From Sedimentisphaerales bacterium (GTDB taxonomy: Bacteria > Planctomycetota > Phycisphaerae > Sedimentisphaerales > SM23-30): a stretch of 61,423 nt of DNA. Both the position numbers and the translations under genes were made by a program. Every line of letters begins with the position of its first letter. The stretch's first letter is position 1. This document shows positions 44,000-53,491 of the stretch, one piece after another. The notes beneath the pieces are model-generated. The model was not told where the DNA came from, made no database searches, and saw only the letters and a program-made list of their open reading frames with translations. Location: NCBI GenBank assembly GCA_016934515.1, contig JAFGSR010000139.1, forward strand, positions 1-61,423, read 5' to 3'.

Positions 44000-45199
44000 A
44001 TGTTAATCCCCGTCGGCACCGACAATCCCATCCGCCGCCGCCCCATTGCCAACTACGTCCTCCTGGCTCTCAATGTCATCATCTTCATCTACACCTATTC
44101 CCCACATCCGATTTATCCCGGATCCCCATACAGCGAACCGCTACGCGAACAGGTCTCGAACCTAAAACTCAATCCCCTCCAGCCCGAAATCTACCAGTTC
44201 ATCACCTACGCTTTTTTGCATGGCGGCTGGATGCATTTAATCGGCAACATGATTTTCCTGCTCATTTTCGGCAATAACGTCAACGACAAACTCGGCCAAC
44301 TCGGGTACGTCCTGCTTTATCTCGGAGGAGCCGTCGCCAGCGGACTGGGCCACGCCCTGTTCAACACCACCCCCGTCTTGGGCGCCTCCGGTGCCATCGC
44401 CTGTGTAACCGGCGCCTACATGGTGCTCTTTCCCAAAACCTACATCCGCGTCTTCTACATTATATTTTTCATCGGCGTAACCGAACTACCGGCGTTATAC
44501 TTCATCCTGTTCAAACTCATCTTCTACGATAACGTCATCGAGCCCAGACTCTCCGGCGGCGGCAACGTCGCTCACGGTGCTCACCTGGCCGGCTATCTCT
44601 TCGGCGTCATGGTTCCTCTGGTAATGTTGGCTTTGCATTTGCTGCCCCACAGCCAGTATGATTTGTGGGCGTTGGTCAGGCGTTGGCATCGGCGTTGGAC
44701 CTATCGTCAGACAGTTTCCAATGGCTACGATCCCTACAGCCCGACCGGTGCGGTTGGCATTGGGCGAAAAAAGGTAGATGCCAAGGTCGTCGATCTCGAT
44801 GACCCCGCCCAGCAGAAAATCATGCGACTTCGCGGCGAAATCTCCGCTTTTATGCAGGCTTCCAACTTAGCTGCCGCTGCCGATACTTATCTGCAAATGG
44901 TCGAGCTGGATTCCGCCCAGATCCTTCCTCAACAGTTGCAACTGGAAATCGCCAACAAACTAATGCAGACCGGCCGCCACTCCCAGGCCGCCGCTGCTTA
45001 CGAAAACTTCCTGGCCCGATATACCAACTACCAGTTCATCGAACAAATCCAACTCATGCTCGGACTGCTCTACAGCCGCTACCTCAACCAACCCCAACCC
45101 GCCCAAAAATACCTCACCGCCGCCCTGCAAAAACTCTCCGACCCCGGACAAAAACAAATGTGCCAAAACGAACTCGATCGAATTGAAGGAACACTTTAA
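44000..45199 (+). CDS. Rhomboid-family intramembrane serine protease with C-terminal TPR-like region
   Basis: A 399-residue protein. About six membrane segments span residues 17-215. HGGWMHLIGNMIFLLIFGN is the loop-1/TM2 signature, the catalytic serine is S130 in LGASGAIA, and the catalytic histidine is probably H195 in AHLAGYLFG. Residues about 270-399 are soluble and helical with repeated QAAAAYENFLARY / QPAQKYLTAALQKL patterns, as in TPR proteins. The fusion suggests the protease is recruited by a partner or carries its own substrate adaptor. GGAGG precedes ATG 44000. Confidence 0.88.
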   Translation: MLIPVGTDNPIRRRPIANYVLLALNVIIFIYTYSPHPIYPGSPYSEPLREQVSNLKLNPLQPEIYQFITYAFLHGGWMHLIGNMIFLLIFGNNVNDKLGQLGYVLLYLGGAVASGLGHALFNTTPVLGASGAIACVTGAYMVLFPKTYIRVFYIIFFIGVTELPALYFILFKLIFYDNVIEPRLSGGGNVAHGAHLAGYLFGVMVPLVMLALHLLPHSQYDLWALVRRWHRRWTYRQTVSNGYDPYSPTGAVGIGRKKVDAKVVDLDDPAQQKIMRLRGEISAFMQASNLAAAADTYLQMVELDSAQILPQQLQLEIANKLMQTGRHSQAAAAYENFLARYTNYQFIEQIQLMLGLLYSRYLNQPQPAQKYLTAALQKLSDPGQKQMCQNELDRIEGTL

Positions 45200-45497
45200 A
45201 TAACTTCCGAATCTAACCGTTTCGACTTGTCATGCCCAACCGGATTGCGCCGACAAGTACTCTTGGGGCTGGCTAAAGTCATTCCAACCAACTATCGTTC
45301 TGACTTCTGTTTTTATTAAAAAAACAGCCATATTCGTCTAAAATCCCCTTTCAAAAGTCTGTCAAGTTGAGTAAATTATGTATGTCACTGGTACCATAAA
45401 GGGATTTCGCCGGAATCGCGGTTCTGCTCGTGCTGTCTTCCCCTGGTGCAAACCTATGCATTACGCTTCAAATTGAAATTTGGGAGATTAATAAACA
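45200..45497. other. Noncoding region before the PP2C gene
   Basis: About 300 bases without an ORF. A weak promoter-like TTGAGT at 45368-45373 with TACCAT 19 bases later is the only signal seen; nothing else was recognised. Confidence 0.35.
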
Positions 45498-46292
45498 ATG
45501 TCCTCTGAAAACCATAGTTTGTTAAACGGCCAGTGTAGTAGTCCTGTACAAAAACCTTATGCCTGGGCCGTTAAGAGCGATACAGGTATTGAACGCGCTG
45601 AAAATGAAGATGCTTTTTACATAGAATCAGAAATAGGCTTATTTATGGTTTCCGATGGCATGGGAGGCCATCAAGGAGGGGATTTGGCGGCCCGTGTTGT
45701 TGTAGAAGATCTGCCGGTTATGATTGAGACCCGATTATATAAACTCAAATCAGGAAAACCGGCCTCGGTTAGCAATGTAATAAAAAAATGTATTCGGCAA
45801 CAAAATGAGCATTTACGTTTAGAAGGCGATAGCGAATCCGGTTATAAAAACATGGGGGCTACGGTGGTTCTGGCCCTTCTGCGAAATGATCGTGCCTTTA
45901 TTGCCAATCTGGGTGACAGTCGCGCCTATCGGCTTCGTAAGGATAGACTTGTACAAATCAGTCGTGACCATTCCGTCGTATTCGAGTTACTGGATGCCGG
46001 TCATATTGAATCTCATCAGGCGGAAAATCATGAAGCACAGGGCCAGCTCACCCAATATCTCGGCATGGTTGAAAATGCCCATCCTTACCTGCGTTCCTTT
46101 CGCCTACAGCAAAATGATCGTTTACTGCTCTGTTCGGATGGCCTGACCGATATGATTAACGACCGGGAAATCGCCAAAACCTTGAATTGCCAAAATGATC
46201 CTCAAAGCGCATGCCACTCACTTATCCAGGCCGCTAATGCCGCCGGCGGCCATGATAATGTAACAGTTTTGATTATTGATTGGTTGAAATGA
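45498..46292 (+). CDS. PP2C-family serine/threonine phosphatase
   Basis: A 264-residue soluble phosphatase. The metal-binding motifs are all present: RAENEDAFYI, FMVSDGMGGHQGGDLAA, ANLGDSRAYRLR, LLLCSDGLTD and GHDNVTVLIID. It removes phosphate from Ser/Thr of proteins, usually paired with a Hanks-type kinase, which is not in this window. GGGAG precedes the ATG. Its composition is noticeably less G/C-rich than the genes around 26-31 kb, as is the next gene. Confidence 0.93.
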   Translation: MSSENHSLLNGQCSSPVQKPYAWAVKSDTGIERAENEDAFYIESEIGLFMVSDGMGGHQGGDLAARVVVEDLPVMIETRLYKLKSGKPASVSNVIKKCIRQQNEHLRLEGDSESGYKNMGATVVLALLRNDRAFIANLGDSRAYRLRKDRLVQISRDHSVVFELLDAGHIESHQAENHEAQGQLTQYLGMVENAHPYLRSFRLQQNDRLLLCSDGLTDMINDREIAKTLNCQNDPQSACHSLIQAANAAGGHDNVTVLIIDWLK

Positions 46293-46344
46293 TTTTTATA
46301 CACACTGCCCACAGGTTTTAGAGCAGTTAATTGGGAAATATCAG

Positions 46345-48087
46345 ATGAGTAAGACAATAATACCTGTTCCCGGAAAAACTTTGTCAGGTTTCGCAGGTTG
46401 GTGCATGCTGATCTTATGTATGACAGCTTCCGTTTACGCTGCCGAGAACTCGCAAAACATAGTGATAGAGGTAGGCAACACTAAACTGGACTTGGTCCTT
46501 GGGGATAAATCCAACCCGACACTCGGGAATATCGCAGGTATTCTGAAACGGCAGATCTTACAGCGGTGCGATGCAAAACTGCAGCCGGATAAGGCTTCGC
46601 AATCACACCTAACCGTTGAGTTATCCATTCAAGCTGACATTGAGACTGAGGGTTTCCGAATCGAGGATGGAAAAGCAGGCAAAATCCGAATTCTCGGTGG
46701 AGAAGCCGGCGGAGTTCTTTACGGTGTCGGGAAATTCCTGCGCACTGCTCGTTATGACCGCAATGGCTTAACGCCCGGCCGGTGGCGCGGCGTGTCGGTA
46801 CCAAAATGTCCGCTCCGGGCAATTTATCTGGCAACGCATTTCAACAACTTCTATGAAGCGGCTCCTATTGAAGAGATCGAACATTATATCGAAGACCTCG
46901 GACTTTGGGGTTACAATACGATCTTCGTGCATTATCCCACCTGGCAATTCGACGGCCTGCATAGCCCGGAGTCCCGAAAATGGATCAAGCGTTTTAAGAC
47001 CGTCCTTGCTCACGCCAAAAAGTGCGGCTTGCATGTCGGACTGCTTCAGGTGCCCAACCAGGGATACAAAACCGCTCCATTAACTGTCAGAGGTGTTAGA
47101 GTTCCGGGACATACCCGCGGCAATCATGGGGTCAATCTTTGTGCAAGCAAGCCGGAAGCACAAAAGCTGCTCATGCAACTGCTGGACGGCTTATTGGATG
47201 AATTCAAAAATGTCGGACTGGACTATTTTGAATTCTGGCCTTATGACGAAGGGGGGTGTAGCTGCGAACAGTGCTGGCCTTGGGGTGCACGAGGATATAC
47301 ACAAATTTCCAGGGATTGGACCAGGCGGATTCAAAAAAAATTCCCTCACTGTAAAATTGTTTTATCCACATGGTGCTTTGAAAACGAAAACGATGAGAAT
47401 CCGGACGGTGAATGGGTCGGACTTACAAAGTTTTTGAAACAAGACAAAAGCTGGGTTGATTATATCATGGCTGATGGCCATGGAGATTACTTTCCCAAAT
47501 ATCTGTTGGCCCATGGCGTCCCCGCTCAACTGCCTCTCGTCAACTTCCCGGAGATCAGCATGTTTGGCATGATGCCCTGGGGAGGGTTCGGTGCCAATCC
47601 GGCGCCGCAACATTTCCAAATGTTATGGGATCGTATTAAACACATAGCCCACGGTGGCGCACCCTATTCGGAAGGCAGATATGAGGATCTCAACAAGGCG
47701 ATCATCGCTGGTTTTTACTGGGATCCGAACCGCAAGGCAACCGACACCGTTACTGAGTATTTAGCATTCGAGTTCTCTCCCGACGTGATCGACGATATGC
47801 TAAAAGTGGTCGGAATTTTCGAGCAAAACCATTACCGCAATATTCAAAACAGCGCACTCTTGGCTTTTGATCTGGTCACCAAAGCACAAACCAAACTGAC
47901 GGAAAACGTAAAAAACTGCTGGCGCTGGCGGATCTTCTACCTGCGGGCGCTCATTGACAAGGAAATGTTTGAAAGCAAGGGCAAACTTGAGGGAAAAACG
48001 CTCAAAGCAGCATTCGATGAACTAACGCAGTTATATTACGCCGAAAATTCGCATTCCATGCCCATCAAACCCCCCCAATTAAAGTAA
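46345..48087 (+). CDS. Secreted GH20-like glycoside hydrolase
   Basis: A 580-residue exported protein. A hydrophobic segment near residues 14-32 (AGWCMLILCMTASVYAA) is a signal peptide. Residues about 40-140 resemble the alpha/beta domain that precedes GH20 barrels (GFRIEDGKAGKIRILGGEAGGVLYGVGKFL). A TIM barrel follows (GLWGYNTIFVHYPTW, LDYFEFWPYDEGGCSCEQCW). The DEGGC strand end matches the position of the GH20 Asp-Glu pair, but the typical hexosaminidase motif is altered, so the substrate is uncertain. It follows the PP2C gene by 52 bases on the same strand. Confidence 0.72.
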   Translation: MSKTIIPVPGKTLSGFAGWCMLILCMTASVYAAENSQNIVIEVGNTKLDLVLGDKSNPTLGNIAGILKRQILQRCDAKLQPDKASQSHLTVELSIQADIETEGFRIEDGKAGKIRILGGEAGGVLYGVGKFLRTARYDRNGLTPGRWRGVSVPKCPLRAIYLATHFNNFYEAAPIEEIEHYIEDLGLWGYNTIFVHYPTWQFDGLHSPESRKWIKRFKTVLAHAKKCGLHVGLLQVPNQGYKTAPLTVRGVRVPGHTRGNHGVNLCASKPEAQKLLMQLLDGLLDEFKNVGLDYFEFWPYDEGGCSCEQCWPWGARGYTQISRDWTRRIQKKFPHCKIVLSTWCFENENDENPDGEWVGLTKFLKQDKSWVDYIMADGHGDYFPKYLLAHGVPAQLPLVNFPEISMFGMMPWGGFGANPAPQHFQMLWDRIKHIAHGGAPYSEGRYEDLNKAIIAGFYWDPNRKATDTVTEYLAFEFSPDVIDDMLKVVGIFEQNHYRNIQNSALLAFDLVTKAQTKLTENVKNCWRWRIFYLRALIDKEMFESKGKLEGKTLKAAFDELTQLYYAENSHSMPIKPPQLK

Positions 48088-48333
48088 TCTGCTGCTGTCA
48101 TAGAACATTTACCATTGAATAGATAGTTTAAGACACTGTTGTACAATATAACCTGTGATTGTAGATTATATCTGTAAATTCTTTGCCGGGAAATTAATAG
48201 GGGGCAGGAAATTAGACGGCTAGGGCGGTCCTTGCCCCACCGATTCATTCCTTAACAATCCGTGTAAACAGTGGTTAAATATCTATATTATCTTAATATC
48301 ATTTCCTGAAACTTCATTTCATATGCTAATAAA

Positions 48334-50709
48334 CTAAGGATTGTTATCAGAAAGCCAATAGTTTGCTAGAAATGTAAAATCCTTAAAATCAATCCGTCCG
48401 TCTCCTATTACCGGGTATATATCGGCAGACATATTTACCTGATTTGACCAATCCTTTGCCATTACAGAAAAATCAATTAAGTTTACAACAAAGTCTCCAC
48501 CTTCTGGCGCAACGTCACATTTTGAGTTCCAGTTGGCAACTCGTGGCGTACTAAGCCACGCTTCAGATAATGCCAACAAATCGGCAACATTTATTTCATT
48601 GTTAACAGACCAGTCTGCTGCCAGACTGCTGTTTAACCATTGCTCTGCTAGTATTGACAAATCAATAATGTTGACAATTCCATCTGGGTGAATGTCGCCC
48701 GGAAATCTCGGGCTTAAAGTTGATATTTCAGACATTGCATTTGTAATACGTTGCCCAGACTCATCCAGTTCAAATCCCGCTAGGTTAAAAAGCCACGTAA
48801 GATTATTTCTCGCCAAAATAGAATACAAAGCGGCAACCACCTCTTCCTGTTGGTAGCCCAGAGGATACAATATACTACAGGCATCTATCCAGTTACGAAA
48901 GAACAAGTGATTAATGTATTCTCCGTAGTATTTGGGAAGATAGCTTTCTAAAATGAAAAAAATGTTGTGGTATTGGGGTAACGGGGCATTTAACGGATCC
49001 ATTTGATAAGAAAAAAACCTGTGTGCCCTGGAATTATGCCAGGGATACCTGAATTCCTCTCCGTGTACTCTGCCCACTGCATAGTGCTTGAGCATTTCCG
49101 CAACCGCCTCGCCCATTCTGTGATTAACTCCATTTTGAATCGGATAGCTTGGGCTGACATCAAAAACATCATTTTCAATACGATGACCAAATTCGTGCCA
49201 GGCAGTTGCCTCCCACTCTAAAGATGATGGGTCTCCAGGATGCCATGCCCCAAGGCCTTTGTAATTTACTTGTGTACCATTGGCGCCTGACAGATTTTTT
49301 AAAGGGTGGACATAAAAATTGTCAAACGGTATTCGCACCGGAGGGTCTGTCCCAAGCATTTCTGCCATTGCGGAATAGGCCTCTTCCCATCTCTGCTTAA
49401 TTGATTCGGCTTTACCGGAATACCAATCCGGCAAATGAATATTAAAATGTGGCGACTCGACCGAATGGTATTCATAGGCAAAATTAGGATCGCCAAGAAC
49501 TCCTTCAATTAACGTTTCACCCTGGTAGTATGGCCCCAGGTCCCAGTCTATACTTAATTCACACGTGCTGTCAAAAGTTTCGCCAAGGGACAAATGATTC
49601 ATATTCTCAATTGACTCGTCAATTACAATTTGACCTTCAGGATTTCGTAGTATTAACTGACTGCTCACTGGCCAGCAATTACGCAATTCATTACCGTGTG
49701 CATCCCATACCGAACCCAGCAGAAACTGAGATAAATTTGGATTATATGCTATCTCCGCATATTTGAAGTTTCTGGTCAACGCACCGCCCCCTGTCAATGT
49801 AACTGATTTACTGGTTAGCAAATCCAAGCCTTTGTACTGAAACATGTAATTAATGTCGATCTGCTTGTTACTGTCAAATACTTTACTTATGAAACTGGTG
49901 TTTATGAAATCCATATTAAAATAAGCACCACCCTCGCCTTGGAGGTTAAAAAAAGTGTGTCCATATTGGCGTAGTAAATCTTGATATGGAAAATATAAGA
50001 ACCATTGAATCACACCTGGCGCGTCATCCGGTCCTCGTCCATCAAAATGAATATGGTATAATTCGTAATTATTCGCTCGGATTTCGATGTTCTGGGTCGG
50101 GGTAATATGGCCTTCAAAAATGTAATATCCTTCTATTGTTGGCTTTGGATCACGTCTCACAAAAACTGTCATGTCGTCATTGAAATTTGTCTCTGTCTGA
50201 CATTGCCCGTTATTCGTTCGACCGGCATCAGGCATGCAGCAGTTGGGTGTCATGCTACCTATGCCTAAATAAACTTTATCTACATCGACAGTAGCATTTG
50301 ACCGATCCTTAAAGGTAAGCCTAATACTGTGATCAGATTGGAGTGTCACTGACGTATCGGTTTGCAATGACACCGCACTGGTAAGAATAAGAGCTTTTCC
50401 ACTACTTGCAGAATTGTAATTGGAACCGCCGCCGGCAACCATCGTCCAATGCCCACGGGGTATATAAAATGAACAAATCCCGTTAGGCTCAGTTCGCTCA
50501 AAAGACGAACCGTCAGGATATGTCAAAGGCCAGTCGTCTGAATACACTTTAACGTAAGAATTGTCCACAGGCTGCCCGTTGCTGTCCAGAATCGTTACCT
50601 GTAAGGTGTAAAAAGTAAATTCTTCCGTTCCGGCTTTAATGGATTGGACTGATACAAGCAACAAAAGAATAACAATATATTTCCACATATTTACATTCAC
50701 ACTATCCAC
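48334..50709 (-). CDS. Exported metalloprotease-like protein with dockerin-type repeats
   Basis: A 791-residue protein. The signal peptide is in the first ~27 residues (ATG 50709 or 50688). A carboxypeptidase-regulatory-like domain follows (LQVTILDSNGQPVDNSYVKVY). A zinc-protease-like region has HEFGH at 505-509 (TAWHEFGHRIEND). The C-terminus, from about 668, has four EF-hand-like dockerin repeats (GDIHPDGIVNIIDLSILAEQWL, then NEINVADLLALSEAWL, FVVNLIDFSVMAKDW and GDGRIDFKDFTFLANYWL). No cohesin is in the window. Many such proteins in Phycisphaerae end in these repeats with unknown partners. The gene is AT-richer than most neighbours. Confidence 0.8.
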   Translation of the reverse strand: MDSVNVNMWKYIVILLLLVSVQSIKAGTEEFTFYTLQVTILDSNGQPVDNSYVKVYSDDWPLTYPDGSSFERTEPNGICSFYIPRGHWTMVAGGGSNYNSASSGKALILTSAVSLQTDTSVTLQSDHSIRLTFKDRSNATVDVDKVYLGIGSMTPNCCMPDAGRTNNGQCQTETNFNDDMTVFVRRDPKPTIEGYYIFEGHITPTQNIEIRANNYELYHIHFDGRGPDDAPGVIQWFLYFPYQDLLRQYGHTFFNLQGEGGAYFNMDFINTSFISKVFDSNKQIDINYMFQYKGLDLLTSKSVTLTGGGALTRNFKYAEIAYNPNLSQFLLGSVWDAHGNELRNCWPVSSQLILRNPEGQIVIDESIENMNHLSLGETFDSTCELSIDWDLGPYYQGETLIEGVLGDPNFAYEYHSVESPHFNIHLPDWYSGKAESIKQRWEEAYSAMAEMLGTDPPVRIPFDNFYVHPLKNLSGANGTQVNYKGLGAWHPGDPSSLEWEATAWHEFGHRIENDVFDVSPSYPIQNGVNHRMGEAVAEMLKHYAVGRVHGEEFRYPWHNSRAHRFFSYQMDPLNAPLPQYHNIFFILESYLPKYYGEYINHLFFRNWIDACSILYPLGYQQEEVVAALYSILARNNLTWLFNLAGFELDESGQRITNAMSEISTLSPRFPGDIHPDGIVNIIDLSILAEQWLNSSLAADWSVNNEINVADLLALSEAWLSTPRVANWNSKCDVAPEGGDFVVNLIDFSVMAKDWSNQVNMSADIYPVIGDGRIDFKDFTFLANYWLSDNNP

Positions 50710-51106
50710 GTTTATAGTTCATGGGAAGATATACAACTCCCGTTAAGTATCGGAAAATATTACAGGAAAATGCAAAGGAAAACACTAAGTCCAAGGTACA
50801 TTTATTCCCTTCTCCTGAAAACAAACATTAATGAATGCTGTTTTTCATATTTACTATCTATTATAAGTCCCTGTCACCCACCACGTCAATCCTGCGGCCG
50901 ACCTCGACCGCCGCAGCAGGATTCATCCGCCTTTACCCCACCTGTCCAAGTGTCCGTCATCTGTTCAGCACCTCACTCCCTTGCTAAAAAATTGTAATTT
51001 CTACCGATACCAGCAGTACCAAAAGCCATAATTTGTTTCATTCAGCGATAATCAGCGTAAATCATTGTAAATGAATATCTTATAGAGATTTTTCCTCTCT
51101 CGAAAT
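50710..51106. other. Noncoding region upstream of the dockerin gene
   Basis: No credible ORF. It should contain the minus-strand promoter of the 48334-50709 gene, but no clear boxes were seen. Composition changes from mixed to T/C-rich on the plus strand towards 51100. Confidence 0.35.
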
Positions 51107-51284
51107 GTGGCCAAAAGCGCGACAGCCCTTTTTTAAAAATCGCAACTTTCTGCAAAAAATCCCCAACTTTGCCCCAACTTTCTTCAAAAATCACCACAAA
51201 ACCACCCAACTTTCACCCCTGTTTTTTGGCAAAATTTCATCTTTTCTCACTTTTGGACCACTTTTTGTCGCGCTTTTGGCCCAC
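51107..51284. repeat. 178-bp inverted-repeat element with strand asymmetry
   Basis: GTGGCCAAAAGCGCGACA at 51107-51124 matches the reverse complement of 51266-51284 except for one extra base. Between them the plus strand is almost G-free and carries four CAACTTT units and several CACTTTT units. No ORF fits. It could be a non-autonomous mobile element or a large RNA hairpin with an unpaired loop; T/C-rich DNA continues to about 51390. Confidence 0.6.
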
Positions 51285-51430
51285 TTTTCCGTCTATTTTT
51301 GACCCAATAATGGATACCCAGCATCCAGTAACCTGCCAAAATGGCAGTTCATTTTCCCCCCATTTCCATCCATTTCTGATACCCTAAAATAGCTGTCAAC
51401 CCGAGTTTTGCTGATTCAACCAGCGGTTGC

Positions 51431-51459
51431 TTGACAATTATCTGGTTAACTGATACCTT
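51431..51459 (+). promoter_or_regulatory. Promoter of the trpS-scpA-ridA operon
   Basis: TTGACA at 51431-51436 and TACCTT at 51454-51459 are separated by 17 bases. The leader before the trpS ATG would be about 78 bases, too short for a T-box. Confidence 0.6.
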
Positions 51460-51543
51460 GCAGCAGAGCTGGGCCGGGGTGGGTCGGTTCTGCGTGCCGG
51501 CAAAGTGGAATTTTACATAAGTGAAAGGCAGGAAGACATTTAG

Positions 51544-52530
51544 ATGCGTGTGTTATCAGGAATTCAGCCGTCGGGAAAATTGCATATTGGGAATTATTTC
51601 GGGGCGATGCGGCAGTACGTACAACTGCAGAACGAGGGTAATGAGTGTTTATACTTTATCGCCAATTACCATGCGATGACCAGTGTAGATCAGCCAAAGG
51701 AACTGGAAAATTATACCCGGGAATTGGCAGCAGGGTATCTGGCGGCGGGTTTGGACCCAAAAAAGGCGATTTTCTTTCGCCAAAGCGATGTGCCGGAGGT
51801 TTGTGAGCTGAGTTGGATTTTTTCCTGCATAACACCGATGGGGCTGCTGGAAAGATGTGTCAGCTATAAAGATAAGGTGCAGCAGGGGTTAGCGCCGAAT
51901 CACGGATTGTTCTATTACCCGGTGCTGCAGGCGGCGGACATTCTGATCTACAAAAGCGACCTGGTTCCGGTGGGGCAGGATCAGAAGCAGCATCTGGAAG
52001 TTACGCGCGATATCGCGGTGAAGTTTAATAATCGTTATGGCGAAATTTTGACGGTGCCCAAGGCTCATATTTTGAAGGAAACCGCGGTGGTGCCGGGTTT
52101 GGACGGCCGGAAGATGAGCAAGAGCTACGATAATACGCTGGAGCTGTTTGAGCCGGCTGGTCGGATAAAGAAAAAGATTATGCGGATTCAGACGGATTCG
52201 ACGCCGGTTGAAGATCCGAAGGATCCGGAAAAGTGTGTTGTTTATGCGTTGCTGAAGCTGGCGGCGTCGGCGGAGGAGGCTGAGCAGTGGCGGCAGCGAT
52301 ACGAGCAGGGCGGGATGGGCTACGGAGAAGTGAAGAAGCGAACGGTGGAGCTTTATAATGAATTGCTGGAGCCGTTTCGTAAGCGATATGAAGAATTGTC
52401 GAACGACAGTGATTATGTTGAAGATGTGATGCGTGAAGGCGGGAAGAAGGCGCGGGCGATGGCGCTGGAGTTGATGGAGAAGGTGCGTTCGGTGACGGGG
52501 ATTGTAACGTCAGGAAAAGCTAATGGTTGA
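51544..52530 (+). CDS. trpS: Tryptophanyl-tRNA synthetase
   Basis: Charges tRNA-Trp with tryptophan. The 328 residues match the bacterial enzyme. Class I motifs are HIGN (14-17) and KMSKS (190-194), and the opening is LSGIQPSGKLHIGNYFGAM. ATG 51544 follows AGGAAG. The stop overlaps the scpA start by 8 bases, so the two are translationally coupled. Confidence 0.96.
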   Translation: MRVLSGIQPSGKLHIGNYFGAMRQYVQLQNEGNECLYFIANYHAMTSVDQPKELENYTRELAAGYLAAGLDPKKAIFFRQSDVPEVCELSWIFSCITPMGLLERCVSYKDKVQQGLAPNHGLFYYPVLQAADILIYKSDLVPVGQDQKQHLEVTRDIAVKFNNRYGEILTVPKAHILKETAVVPGLDGRKMSKSYDNTLELFEPAGRIKKKIMRIQTDSTPVEDPKDPEKCVVYALLKLAASAEEAEQWRQRYEQGGMGYGEVKKRTVELYNELLEPFRKRYEELSNDSDYVEDVMREGGKKARAMALELMEKVRSVTGIVTSGKANG

Positions 52531-53491
52531 TTATCGGGTAAAGCTGGATATTTATAATGGTCCGCTGGATTTGCTGCTGTATTTGATACGGCGGAATGAG
52601 GTGGAGATTAACGATATACCGATCGCCAAGATAACAGAGCAGTATCTGGCGTATGTGGAAGTTATCCAGGAGATTGACATCGATCTGGCGGGGGAGTTTT
52701 TGGTGATGGCGGCGACGCTGATGGAGGTTAAGAGCGCGATGCTGTTGCCGCGGGAGGAGCAGGACGAGGAAGAGGAGGACTTTGGCGATCCGCGGTTGGA
52801 GTTGGTGCGTCAGTTGCTGGAATACAAGCAGTTCAAGGACGCTGCTGCCGAGTTGCATGGTCGGGCGTTGGAGCAGGCGCAGCGATTTGGGCGGTCGCCG
52901 GCGGATCTGGATCGTTTGCGAAAGCAGAGCCGGGAGGAGCAGGAGCTGGATATGGAGTCGGTGCAGATCTGGGATCTGTTCGAGGCTTTCAACCGGTTGA
53001 TGGCGGCGACGCTGGCGGGTCAGCGTGGTCATGAAGTGATTGAGGACGATACGCCGATAGATATATATGAAGCGGACATACTGGACCGGGCACAGCATGA
53101 GCAGCCGTTGACGTTTGAGAAGGTTTTTGAGGGTCGGGGATCGCGGATAGAAATTGTGGGATTGTTTTTGGCATTGCTGGAGCTGATTCGCATGAAGCTG
53201 GTGCGGATTGAGCAGGAAAAGGTTTTTGAGGCGATATATATATTTGCGTTGACGGAGGAGCCGGCGGAGTTGGCGGTGGCGCATGCGGTTTCGGCGGAGA
53301 TTAACCAGTTGCCTAGCAAGAAGCCGGCGGAGCAAGCCGAGGCGGGTGAAGATGCGGGGTCGGGTGAAGTTGCGAGGGTGGAGGAAGTTTTGGGTGAAGA
53401 GGGGGAAGGTGATAATTTTGGTGGTGGGCAAATAGAAGATTCGTGCGAACCAAAGGAGCGATCTTATGAGCATCGAGAACAGACTGAGTGA
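52523..53491 (+). CDS. scpA: Segregation and condensation protein A
   Basis: The kleisin subunit of the Smc-ScpAB condensin that organises and segregates chromosomes. The N-terminal domain (YNGPLDLLLYLIRRNEVEINDIPIAKITEQYL) and the middle MAATLMEVKSAMLLPR are characteristic. The C-terminal winged-helix region (FLALLELIRMKLVRIEQEKVFEAIYIF) binds the Smc head. An extra acidic tail of about 60 residues follows. No smc or scpB is in the window. Its 3' end overlaps the RidA-like gene by 26 bases. Confidence 0.94.
   Translation: MVDYRVKLDIYNGPLDLLLYLIRRNEVEINDIPIAKITEQYLAYVEVIQEIDIDLAGEFLVMAATLMEVKSAMLLPREEQDEEEEDFGDPRLELVRQLLEYKQFKDAAAELHGRALEQAQRFGRSPADLDRLRKQSREEQELDMESVQIWDLFEAFNRLMAATLAGQRGHEVIEDDTPIDIYEADILDRAQHEQPLTFEKVFEGRGSRIEIVGLFLALLELIRMKLVRIEQEKVFEAIYIFALTEEPAELAVAHAVSAEINQLPSKKPAEQAEAGEDAGSGEVARVEEVLGEEGEGDNFGGGQIEDSCEPKERSYEHREQTE

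Noticed and set aside
51460-51543. Possible T-box leader before trpS
   Set aside because: The leader is only about 78 bases, there is no specifier loop or antiterminator, and GGGTGGGTCGG lacks the rest of the T-box consensus.
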